Source: Candidatus Gastranaerophilales bacterium (GTDB taxonomy: Bacteria; Cyanobacteriota; Vampirovibrionia; Gastranaerophilales; Gastranaerophilaceae). From it: 64,000 nt of DNA. Positions 15,798-23,762 of the stretch are shown here, piece after piece. Where the stretch lies: positions 1 to 64,000 of the forward strand of contig CALUTG010000002.1 of NCBI GenBank assembly GCA_944323615.1. Direction: 5' to 3'. Made by a program: the position numbers and the translations under genes. Within the stretch, counting starts at the first letter, position 1. Each line of letters opens with the position of its first letter. The notes under the pieces were generated by a model. The model saw only the letters and a list, made by a program, of their open reading frames with translations. It searched no databases and was not told where the DNA came from.

Positions 15798-16496
15798 TTA
15801 TACCGTTTGCTCTCCTAAAATTTTATCTCCAAGAAAGACTCCAGCTTGATAACCTGTTATTGATGCAGCCACAAAAGCTAATCCTTTTAACATACCAGGA
15901 AGCGGTTTTAGAGAAATTTTATTAAATAATTTTTTAGTTACACAATAATCTTTTATAGCTGCCGCTTGTTCTTTTAAAAACGGATTGTGGCTATATAAAC
16001 TTTCTCTTGCCACTGTTAGCTTCTTACCATCAATTTTCTTTGTTACGGGCATTCCAAGGAATTTTTTTGCAGCCGCTTCGGCAGAAAACATTGTAGTTAA
16101 TGCTAAAGACTCTCTTGCAAGAGCATCAGTTCTGTCATCCGAATACAAAACTTTAACACCGCTTGTAGCACAAATAATAGGGTTAATATTATCTGCTGTA
16201 AATTTGACAACTTTTCCGACACCTTGCAAAAACTTACTATCAGTAGCCATGTTTTTAATAGCCTGCTCCGCACCCTTAAAAGTTTCACCTGTTACAGCGT
16301 CGCTAACCTGAACCATGTCCTTAGTTGCTTTCGCTGCCTTAAGGGTTTGTCCAGCAGCTAAATCCATATTCATCATACCATATATAGGATTTTCATCAAT
16401 AGCATCAACCCCTTTAGAAGCTCTTCTAAAAGAGAATACAGCATTTGAAGCTATAGCCGGAGCAAATAATGCAATTGATGATAAACCTGATGTCAT
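15798..16496 (-). CDS. Lineage-specific protein with hydrophobic N- and C-terminal segments, unknown function
   Basis: The protein has 232 residues. The first 20 are hydrophobic and Ala/Ser-rich, and a second hydrophobic stretch (LKGLAFVAASITGYQAGVFL) lies near the C terminus; the middle is Ala/Lys/Asp-rich and helical. AAGG lies seven bases before the ATG. No known domain is recognised. The general style (Ala-rich membrane-linked helices) resembles the 676-residue protein at 40.3 kb, but I see no convincing shared motif. It is probably specific to this lineage. Confidence 0.65.
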   Translation of the reverse strand: MTSGLSSIALFAPAIASNAVFSFRRASKGVDAIDENPIYGMMNMDLAAGQTLKAAKATKDMVQVSDAVTGETFKGAEQAIKNMATDSKFLQGVGKVVKFTADNINPIICATSGVKVLYSDDRTDALARESLALTTMFSAEAAAKKFLGMPVTKKIDGKKLTVARESLYSHNPFLKEQAAAIKDYCVTKKLFNKISLKPLPGMLKGLAFVAASITGYQAGVFLGDKILGEQTV

Positions 16497-16596
16497 ATTT
16501 TAACCTTACACACTGTAATACTACATTTATATAAAGTATTTTTGTGACAAAAAATTGCATAAATTTAATAAGCTTTTACAAATCTTAACATATAGT

Positions 16597-17943
16597 TTAA
16601 GCTTCCTCAACAGCATCCATTTCGGCATTTGCAGGTTCTTTATATATCTGCAATTTAGTTATCCTTGCGCCATCTACTTCGACAACAGTAAAGGTAAGAC
16701 CTTCATAAGTAACAGAATCACCAGTATTAGCTATATGCCCTAATAATTTCACTACAAGTCCCGCAATTGTCTCAACATCATCTTCCTCAAACTGAGCTTC
16801 ATTTATACCAAAAAATTCTGCCAGTTCATCAATTCTCATCATAGCGTTTGCTATGTATGTATTTTCAGCAATTTCCTTAATATCTGCCTCTTCTTCTTCA
16901 TCAAACTCATCTTGAACTTCGCCTATAATCTCTTCAAGAACATCTTCCAGTGTAATAAGACCGGCGGTACCACCGAATTCATCAATAACAACAGCCATCT
17001 GTGCATGCTCTTTTCTGAATTGAATAATTAAATTATCCAGAGTCATTGTCTCTGGAACGAGCATTAGCGGTCGTATCAGTTTTTCAAGAGAGAAGTTTTC
17101 TTTAGTCATAGAAAGCGAATACAAATCTTTTACATGTATAAAACCTAGTATTTTATCAATATTTTCTTCATATACAGGATACCTTGTGTATTGATTTTCT
17201 AAAGTAAACTTGGTTAATTCTTCATAAGAAATATCATTAGGGATACACATCATATCCGTACGTGGAATCATAACCTGCTTAGCCATCAGATCAGAAAATT
17301 TAAACATATTATGAAGCATTTCCGCCTCAGTTTCATTTAAAACACCTTCGTTATAACTTACATCCACTAACATATCTAACTCTTCTGTTGAATGTACTAA
17401 GGAAGAATCGCAAGCCGTGGCATGACAAGCTGATAAAATTTTATCTCCAGATACCAGCAAAAGCCAAACAAAAGGTTTAAATATTGTAATAAACATATTC
17501 ATAGGAGTAGCAACCCACAAAGCCAACCTATCAGGATGCTGCAAAGCAAAGCATTTTGGGAGTTGTTCTCCTAAAAGGACATGAAAATATGTTACTAAAA
17601 CAAACGATATAGGAACCGCTACTGCATGAGCAAATATAGCAGAATTCGCAACAGGAAGAAGTTTGATAAGGGGCTCTATTAATTGAACAATAGTAGCTTC
17701 TGCAACCCAACCTAACGCAATACTGGCAATAGTTACCCCTAACTGTGCAGCTGCCAACATCTTATTAGTCTCATTAACGAGTTTTAGTGCCCGTTTAGCA
17801 TTAGAGTTCCCTTCATTACTAAGCTGTTCAAGACGAGTCTTACGAACTTTCACAAGAGAAAATTCCGCTGCCACAAAAAAACCATTAACAAAGAGTAAAA
17901 ATAATATTATGAATATATTAACAAATATATCGGTTAGGTCCAT
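16597..17943 (-). CDS. CNNM/HlyC/CorC family transporter with CBS domains
   Basis: The protein of 448 residues has an N-terminal CNNM transmembrane domain (about 1-190, VNGFFVAAEFSLVKVRKTRLE at its start). It is followed by a CBS-domain pair (about 205-330, with MIPRTDM and VVIDEFGGTAGLITLEDVLEEIIGEVQDE, read here as family hallmarks) and a C-terminal CorC/HlyC domain. Homologues are membrane proteins linked to magnesium or cobalt efflux; the bacterial name 'haemolysin' is historical. It stands alone on the minus strand, with the previous gene divergent. A specific ion cannot be assigned. Confidence 0.9.
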   Translation of the reverse strand: MDLTDIFVNIFIILFLLFVNGFFVAAEFSLVKVRKTRLEQLSNEGNSNAKRALKLVNETNKMLAAAQLGVTIASIALGWVAEATIVQLIEPLIKLLPVANSAIFAHAVAVPISFVLVTYFHVLLGEQLPKCFALQHPDRLALWVATPMNMFITIFKPFVWLLLVSGDKILSACHATACDSSLVHSTEELDMLVDVSYNEGVLNETEAEMLHNMFKFSDLMAKQVMIPRTDMMCIPNDISYEELTKFTLENQYTRYPVYEENIDKILGFIHVKDLYSLSMTKENFSLEKLIRPLMLVPETMTLDNLIIQFRKEHAQMAVVIDEFGGTAGLITLEDVLEEIIGEVQDEFDEEEEADIKEIAENTYIANAMMRIDELAEFFGINEAQFEEDDVETIAGLVVKLLGHIANTGDSVTYEGLTFTVVEVDGARITKLQIYKEPANAEMDAVEEA

Positions 17944-18030
17944 TCCTCTAAAATACCTTTGGATTACGGTTATAATTTTACATCAGACATGAATATTTTG
18001 CAATATTGGACAAAGTCATAAGGGTTATAA

Positions 18031-18036
18031 TATAAT
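18031..18036 (+). promoter_or_regulatory. -10 element placed for a leaderless DUF3326 mRNA
   Basis: TATAAT (one of two overlapping copies in TATAATATAAT) ends seven bases before the A of the ATG at 18043, so the start codon would be the first transcribed codon. TTGGACA around 18006-18012 is a plausible -35 at a slightly long spacing. No Shine-Dalgarno is present. Confidence 0.5.
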
Positions 18037-18042
18037 CAACAT

Positions 18043-18996
18043 ATGGATATTGGAGCATTTATAATACCAACTGGAATTGGAGCATCAATAGGCGGTTTTG
18101 CAGGAGATGCAAGCAAGTGGGCAAGAAAAATTTCGGAAAAATACCAGCTGATAGTAAACCCAAATGTTGTTAATGCGGCTTGTTTTTCTGGAATAACAGA
18201 TAATATGCTTTACCTTGAAGGATATTCAATGGATGAATTTTTTAAGGGTAATCTTTGTTTATCTGAATCAAAAAACAATAAAATTGGAATCATTTTTGAC
18301 AAAGCAATTCCCCAAGATGTTTACAATATACATATAAACACGATAAATGCTGTAAAAACAGTATATGATTTAGACATAAATCGAATTGAAATAACAGAGG
18401 AAGAAGTCGGCGTTGAATTTTTCATAAATCAGGCGGGAGATTCTGTTGGAAACATAAAAAATCCTCATACATTACTTAGAGCAGGGAAAAAACTTCTTGA
18501 AGCCGGATCTGATGCAATTGCAATAGTTTGTTATTTTCCGGAAGAGCAAGGAGACGATTATGCAAAGGGAAATAGCGTGGACCCGGTTGGAGGCGTCGAA
18601 GCAATCATCTCTCACTATATATCAAAAGAACTTAGAGTTCCCTGCGCGCATGCTCCGGCATTTTCAGATTTTTCAATAACTTCAACAATCGTTGATCCAA
18701 GATGTTCCGCCGAATTTATAACACCTACATTCTTACCTTGCATATTATTAGGTCTTAATAACGCGCCAAAATTAGATTATGAAAAGAATGAAAACTCTGT
18801 TTCTATAAAGGATGTTAAATTTTTAATAACACCATATAATTGTCTTGGAGGGATTCCGATACTTGAGATGCACAAACTAAATAAAAAAATCTTTGCAATA
18901 AAAGAAAATAATACTGTATTAAACATAGACCAGAAGAATTTTCAAATAAACTGTGATATAATTAATACATACAAAGAATTACTGGAGCTTTTATGA
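18043..18996 (+). CDS. DUF3326 family protein
   Basis: The protein has 317 residues and matches the DUF3326 family, known mainly from cyanobacteria and plants with no established function. Recognisable blocks are IIPTGIGASIGGFAGDA at the start, NPNVVNAA, VDPVGGVEAIISH and CAHAPAF in the second half. No transmembrane segment is seen. It appears to be transcribed from a leaderless promoter and overlaps the downstream pseudopilin gene by four bases (ATGA). Its presence supports a cyanobacterial relationship and shows the family is not restricted to phototrophs. Confidence 0.85.
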   Translation: MDIGAFIIPTGIGASIGGFAGDASKWARKISEKYQLIVNPNVVNAACFSGITDNMLYLEGYSMDEFFKGNLCLSESKNNKIGIIFDKAIPQDVYNIHINTINAVKTVYDLDINRIEITEEEVGVEFFINQAGDSVGNIKNPHTLLRAGKKLLEAGSDAIAIVCYFPEEQGDDYAKGNSVDPVGGVEAIISHYISKELRVPCAHAPAFSDFSITSTIVDPRCSAEFITPTFLPCILLGLNNAPKLDYEKNENSVSIKDVKFLITPYNCLGGIPILEMHKLNKKIFAIKENNTVLNIDQKNFQINCDIINTYKELLELL

Positions 18997-19748
18997 TAAA
19001 CAAATTTAGACGAGCATTTTCCTTAGCAGAACTGTTAATAGTAATAGCTATTATTGCAATAGTTACTGCGATGAGTTTTACCATAGCAAAAAAAGGTATA
19101 AAAAATGCCTATAATTTATTCTTCTATACTGGATATAACGGAATTTATGAAGCAATTGGTGATGCAATAGATTACGGTTATGCTTTATCAAGTACGAACC
19201 TGTCCAATTGTGATTTTACAAACCACATAGTTAAAATCCTTTCAGCAGAGAAAACTGGCTCAGGTAATAGTGTTCAAATATCTGCACCAAACGGAATAGT
19301 CTATACCATGTCTTTTTTAACAAGTTATATTGACGATAGAGGAGAAGAAGACGTAACTGGTTCTATCTATAAAATAGTTATGAAGATTCCTTATCAAAAA
19401 ACAGGTAACATAAAGGAAGCTAAAGTTAGTTTATATTACCTGCCAGATTACAATAACGGAATTCTTATACCTAGCGGAGTTATAAATACGGATAATAATA
19501 TTAACCTACAAATTAGAAAAGATTTACTGCCATTTTATATTGATGACGGAAGCGTGGGAAGATCTCTTGAAACATCATCAGGAGGATATAATTACACAAA
19601 ACCTACTTATACAAATTTTAAAACGGCTTTTTGCAATGCTAATGGTTCTTTGGTACTGGATAATAATACCTATGTCAGCTGTACGGGAATCGCCACAAAT
19701 TCCAAAAAAGGCTTACTAAAAGCCGTCAACCCAAGAAAAATATTTTAA
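18993..19748 (+). CDS. Type IV pilin-like / pseudopilin protein
   Basis: The protein of 251 residues starts with a class III signal: a short basic leader, then AFSLAELLIVIAIIAIVTAM, with the conserved Glu at position +5. The residue before the predicted cleavage is Ala instead of the usual Gly. Prepilin peptidase would remove the leader, and the hydrophobic helix would pack into a pilus or pseudopilus. The C-terminal domain carries two Cys late in the protein that could form a disulfide. It is translated from an ATGA overlap with the DUF3326 gene. Other pilus genes are not in the window except a second pseudopilin at 54.9 kb. Confidence 0.85.
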   Translation: MINKFRRAFSLAELLIVIAIIAIVTAMSFTIAKKGIKNAYNLFFYTGYNGIYEAIGDAIDYGYALSSTNLSNCDFTNHIVKILSAEKTGSGNSVQISAPNGIVYTMSFLTSYIDDRGEEDVTGSIYKIVMKIPYQKTGNIKEAKVSLYYLPDYNNGILIPSGVINTDNNINLQIRKDLLPFYIDDGSVGRSLETSSGGYNYTKPTYTNFKTAFCNANGSLVLDNNTYVSCTGIATNSKKGLLKAVNPRKIF

Positions 19749-19751
19749 AAC

Positions 19752-19780
19752 AAAAACGGGCGATAAAATCGCCCGTTTTT
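19752..19780. terminator. Bidirectional intrinsic terminator
   Basis: A perfect 13-base inverted repeat, AAAAACGGGCGAT, with loop AAA and its complement ending in TTTTT. It serves the pseudopilin gene on the plus strand and the convergent trigger factor gene on the minus strand. Confidence 0.9.
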
Positions 19781-19795
19781 AATATTTTTTTATTC

Positions 19796-21088
19796 TTATT
19801 TCATTTTTACTGTATTATTTTCGCTTAAGAACTGTGTAACTTTTTCATTAAGTGCTTGTTGAGATAATGCATTAAATACACCAGGAGTCTGCGAAAGTTG
19901 TTTAATCATGGTAGGTGTATCTATTTGATACATTCTGCTCAATTCTGCCAGTTTAGAGCCAAAATCAGCTTGGGAAACCGTAATATTTTCTTCTTTTGCA
20001 ATTTTATCAATTACAAGAGAATTTTTAACTCTAACCGCAGCATCTTCTTTTAAACTGTTCATAATATTATCATACCCTTGAGCTTCGACAGCCTGATCCC
20101 AAGTAAAGCCCTGCATTTGAAGTTTTTGTCTATATTCTTCAAGCAATTGATCAGCTTCTCTATCAATCATTGATTGCTGAATGTCAACCTTTGCATTATT
20201 TACCACTTGTGCAAAAATAGCTTTTTCTGAATTTGTTCTGTCTATATCAGCTTTTTGTCTATCAAGGTATGACTGTATATCTGATTTTAAATCATCAACA
20301 GTCTTAAATGGTCCAACCTTTTGAGCAAATTCATCATTAAGTTCAGGAAGAACTTTTGTTTTAATTTCGTTAATTCTGCATTTGAATACAGCAGGTTGTC
20401 CGGCGAGTTTCTTTTCATGGTATGTTTCAGGGAAAGTAACATTAATTTCAAAATCTTCTCCCAATGATCTGTCAACTAATTGTTCCGCAAAACCAGGAAT
20501 AAAACTTGAATGCGCTAAATCAAGCGTATAGTTTTTAGCATCGCCGTGTTCAATTTTTTCACCATTTGAAAAACCTTCAAAATCGAATACAACAATATCG
20601 CTGGCTAAAGTTTTTCTATCTGTTACTACAACTGTAGCTGCAGACTGTTCAAGTAAACCGTCAAGAGATTTCTGGAATGCGTCTTCAGGAGTTTTATATT
20701 CCTCCACTTCTACAGTCATATTTTTGTATTCCCCAAGTGTAACCTCCGGTCTCAATTCCATTCTTGCTGTAATTTTTAAATCTTCACCTATGTTATAAGT
20801 ATAAGATTCTACATATGGCTGAGCAACTATATCAAAATCATTTTTCTTAATAACTTCTGAAAAAATTCCCGGCAAAGCTGTCTCTAAAGCTTCATGTTTA
20901 ATTCTTTCTTCGCCGATATTTTGTTCTACAATATTTCTCGGAGCTTTTCCTTTTCTAAAGCCCGGAATATTAACGTACTGTGCTAATTTTTTAGCTGCCT
21001 TATTATAAAAATCAATAGCATCTTTTGCAGGAATATCAATATCAATTTTTACAACATTTTCAGGAAGTTTTTCAATCTTTGTTTCCAT
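19796..21088 (-). CDS. tig: Trigger factor, ribosome-associated chaperone and prolyl isomerase
   Basis: The protein of 430 residues has all three trigger factor parts. These are the ribosome-binding domain with the signature GFRKGKAP near residue 43, the FKBP-type isomerase domain (about 160-245, DIVVFDFEGFSNGE) and the helical C-terminal substrate-binding domain. GAGG precedes the ATG. It folds nascent chains at the ribosome exit. Usually clpP and clpX follow tig; here they do not, and an intrinsic terminator comes directly after the stop. Confidence 0.95.
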   Translation of the reverse strand: METKIEKLPENVVKIDIDIPAKDAIDFYNKAAKKLAQYVNIPGFRKGKAPRNIVEQNIGEERIKHEALETALPGIFSEVIKKNDFDIVAQPYVESYTYNIGEDLKITARMELRPEVTLGEYKNMTVEVEEYKTPEDAFQKSLDGLLEQSAATVVVTDRKTLASDIVVFDFEGFSNGEKIEHGDAKNYTLDLAHSSFIPGFAEQLVDRSLGEDFEINVTFPETYHEKKLAGQPAVFKCRINEIKTKVLPELNDEFAQKVGPFKTVDDLKSDIQSYLDRQKADIDRTNSEKAIFAQVVNNAKVDIQQSMIDREADQLLEEYRQKLQMQGFTWDQAVEAQGYDNIMNSLKEDAAVRVKNSLVIDKIAKEENITVSQADFGSKLAELSRMYQIDTPTMIKQLSQTPGVFNALSQQALNEKVTQFLSENNTVKMK

Positions 21089-21156
21089 CTATCAATCCTC
21101 TTTTTTTAATATATCCTCAATTATATACGCTACTACAAACAGTATAAATTGTAAAC

Positions 21157-21182
21157 GGGCGAAGCATTAAAATGCTTCGCCC
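21157..21182 (-). terminator. Intrinsic terminator after the NarL-type regulator
   Basis: Stem GGGCGAAGCAT (21157-21167), a four-base loop and its complement (21172-21182). On the minus strand it is followed by GTTTACAATTTAT, a modest U-rich tail, directly after the regulator stop at 21216. Confidence 0.6.
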
Positions 21183-21215
21183 CATAATTAAAAAAAAACT
21201 TAACAGTCCAAATAT

Positions 21216-21902
21216 TTAAACCAAACCTTCTTTAACAGCCTTAACTGCAGCTTGCACACGGTCATTTACACACATTTTTTGAAGGATTGAGCATACATGA
21301 GCTTTTGCGGTATGTACACTCACTATAAGCTCTTTTGCAATTTCCGTATTACTTTTGCCTTCAACCAGATGCTTAAGAACTTCATATTCTCTTTCTGTCA
21401 AAGGAACTCTTCCTTCTTCTGAAGACTTATCCTTTAAAATACCTAAAGTTTCCTGCTTAGGAAAAGAGTCGAGTACTTTTCGGGCAATAACAGGATCGAG
21501 CCAGCATACACCATTCACAACATCTCTTATTACATCTGCTAATTTGGATGGATCTATATCTTTAAGACAATAAGCCATTGCCCCTGATGACAATGCCGCA
21601 ATAACTTCCTCTTCTCTATCATGAGAAGTTAAGGCTATAACCTTTATATCCTTATTCATTTCTTTAATTTTTAAAGTTGCCTCTATACCGTTCATTCCGG
21701 CAAGACCTAAATCCATCAATACAATATTAGGATTATATCTTGAGATCAACTCCAACCCATCAATAGCATTATCACTCTCTGCAACGACTTCAATATCTTC
21801 ATTCGAATTCAAGGCACAACGAAGCCCAACTCTTGTGAGCTTAAAATCTTCAATTATAATCACGCTAATTGTCTTTTTCTCAATTTCAACTGTAGTACTC
21901 AT
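21216..21902 (-). CDS. NarL/FixJ-type response regulator
   Basis: The protein of 228 residues has an N-terminal receiver domain and a C-terminal LuxR-type helix-turn-helix. The probable phosphoacceptor Asp is in NIVLMDLGLAG near residue 60, with acidic residues at the N terminus (IIIED) and a Lys late in the domain (YCLKDID). The DNA-binding block is LTEREYEVLKHLVEGKSNTE. AAGGAG precedes the ATG. No histidine kinase is adjacent, so it is an orphan regulator here. Its target genes are unknown. Confidence 0.92.
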   Translation of the reverse strand: MSTTVEIEKKTISVIIIEDFKLTRVGLRCALNSNEDIEVVAESDNAIDGLELISRYNPNIVLMDLGLAGMNGIEATLKIKEMNKDIKVIALTSHDREEEVIAALSSGAMAYCLKDIDPSKLADVIRDVVNGVCWLDPVIARKVLDSFPKQETLGILKDKSSEEGRVPLTEREYEVLKHLVEGKSNTEIAKELIVSVHTAKAHVCSILQKMCVNDRVQAAVKAVKEGLV

Positions 21903-21987
21903 CTACTCTCTCCTTACTATTTTTGTGTACAAATCTATTAAATAATAGTAAAGGATTCCAGTATATTAGCCACTCATCTATAGTTTA

Positions 21988-23256
21988 TTATACATGTAGA
22001 CAGATAAGTTCTATAACTTCCCGTATAGAATAATTATCTTTTGTTATAAAAAATTCCTTAGAAGTTTCTGAAATCACGTAATCCATTGATTTCCCGTCAA
22101 GGAACAAATTCGTATAGGGTTTAAGCATTATAGAAGGAACTATAATATAATCGGCATCAACATCCTTAACGGTATTTATCAAGTCTTCTGATGTAATCAA
22201 GCCTGCAACCGTAATTTTATCTCCCCAATAGGTTGAAATAACAGGTCTAACTAAAACGGTCAGGTTAGTAATCGTATTGAGCTTGGATGCGATATATTCA
22301 AAGGTGGAGACAGCAGCAACGGAACAGGCAAAACATATTGTCAAAGATTTCGAAAGTTTCTCAGGCAATTCTAGCGAATCGAAGTCATCAATTAAAGTTC
22401 TTAAAGAACCGACTCCGTCATCTAACTGAGAAAAATTGCCATAATATTCAGAATTCGGGATATCCTTTCCTGCTAACAAGAAAAATTCATCCGAACAGCA
22501 AACTTTTGAAAATTTCTCAGCTATTCTTAATGTTTCTAATGCCGCTTTTTTATCAACTGTTTTTAACGTATCTTTTCTGAACTGTGTAACACCTACAGGA
22601 ACTATAGCCACAGATAAAAGAGCTTCTCCTAAAGAAGTCAAATCCGATAAGGTTCTTTCCAGCTCCTGTCCGTCATTATATCCAGGACAAAGAACTATTT
22701 GAGCATGAAACGGAATCTCTTGAGAAGCAAACCACTTTAAGTTATCCATAATTTTAGAAGCATTTGGATTCCTTAACATTTTTACACGTAAGTCAGGATT
22801 AGTTGTGTGCACAGAAATATAAAACGGACCTAAATGAAGCCTTGCTATACGTTCTTTATCTTTTGGAGTAAGATTTGTTGTTGTAATATATGTACCCTGC
22901 AAATATGAAAGCCTGTAATCATCGTCTTTTATATATAAAGTATCTCTTAAACCCTTTGGCTGCTGGGATACAAAGCAAAATATACAATTATTTAAACATG
23001 GCTTAACATTATCAAAAACAGCACTTTCAAATATTATCCCTAAATCTTCATCATAATCTTTTTCCAGCTCTATTTCTTCAATTTCACCATCTTTTTTTTT
23101 GATCTCTATTAAAAGCTGCTCGTTTTTACATAAGTAATTGTAATCAATCATATCAGACAAAGCTTCTCCGTCAATAGAAAGCAGCTCGTCACCTTCAGCT
23201 AATTCCAGCTCCTCCGCAATTGAACCGTCCACAACACCACTAATTATTGCCGGCAT
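21988..23256 (-). CDS. PDZ-like / radical SAM / DUF512 protein
   Basis: The protein has 422 residues from the ATG at 23256, chosen because GGAAGGA lies eight bases upstream; a start at 23298 would overlap the PadR gene much further. It has an N-terminal PDZ-like domain (IISGVVDGSIAEELELAEGD), then the radical-SAM cluster motif CLNNCIFC, and a C-terminal DUF512 region ending with PSIMLKP. The family is common in cyanobacteria and Clostridia, is annotated as a putative Fe-S oxidoreductase, and has no known substrate. It overlaps the PadR-like gene by 17 bases and is the third gene of an operon. Confidence 0.88.
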   Translation of the reverse strand: MPAIISGVVDGSIAEELELAEGDELLSIDGEALSDMIDYNYLCKNEQLLIEIKKKDGEIEEIELEKDYDEDLGIIFESAVFDNVKPCLNNCIFCFVSQQPKGLRDTLYIKDDDYRLSYLQGTYITTTNLTPKDKERIARLHLGPFYISVHTTNPDLRVKMLRNPNASKIMDNLKWFASQEIPFHAQIVLCPGYNDGQELERTLSDLTSLGEALLSVAIVPVGVTQFRKDTLKTVDKKAALETLRIAEKFSKVCCSDEFFLLAGKDIPNSEYYGNFSQLDDGVGSLRTLIDDFDSLELPEKLSKSLTICFACSVAAVSTFEYIASKLNTITNLTVLVRPVISTYWGDKITVAGLITSEDLINTVKDVDADYIIVPSIMLKPYTNLFLDGKSMDYVISETSKEFFITKDNYSIREVIELICLHV

Positions 23257-23752
23257 TTTTAAATCCTTCCAAGAGTGATATAAAATTTTTGTATTCACAT
23301 ATTAGATTATCAAACACAAGCTTGGGAAAAAATTCCGGCTTTTTATTATTAAGAATATTTTGCGTATCCAGTAGTATATTTTCAGCTTTAACTTTTAATT
23401 TGCGGAATAAATCTATTTGTTCTTCATTATTTAAAACATCGGCACAAGCAAGTTTAATTCTGGATGAAGTCAAGAATTGAACCGGATTATCCTGTGGCGG
23501 AGCGAGTAAAAGTTTTTTTAACTCATTAAGCCCCCCGGCAGTTATTGAATAGTAAGTAGAAGGTCTGCCCCCGACAGTCATAGTTTTTTGTGTTTTTACA
23601 AACCCTGCAGACTCAAGACGAGTTAAAGCCGGCTTAATAGTGCCGTAACTCGGAGTTGTAAGAACTGAAAACATTAGATGAATCTCTTTTGAGATACCAT
23701 ACATTGTTAATACTTTTTTACTCAATTCGTATAAAATCAAAAGCTCTATCAT
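23240..23752 (-). CDS. PadR family transcriptional regulator
   Basis: The protein of 170 residues has the PadR winged helix at its N terminus (YELSKKVLTMYGISKEI ... YGTIKPALTRLESAGFV, wing GGRPSTYYSIT) and a helical C-terminal dimerisation region. It starts 10 bases after the stop of the diguanylate cyclase gene and overlaps the DUF512 gene by 17 bases. PadR proteins are usually repressors responding to small molecules; this one may control its own operon. No operator is visible. Confidence 0.85.
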   Translation of the reverse strand: MIELLILYELSKKVLTMYGISKEIHLMFSVLTTPSYGTIKPALTRLESAGFVKTQKTMTVGGRPSTYYSITAGGLNELKKLLLAPPQDNPVQFLTSSRIKLACADVLNNEEQIDLFRKLKVKAENILLDTQNILNNKKPEFFPKLVFDNLICEYKNFISLLEGFKNAGNN

Positions 23753-23762
23753 AATTCAAAAC

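Noticed and set aside
16575-16592. Second one-mismatch HLR1-like repeat upstream of the 232-residue protein gene
   Set aside because: Same reason; not above chance without conservation data.
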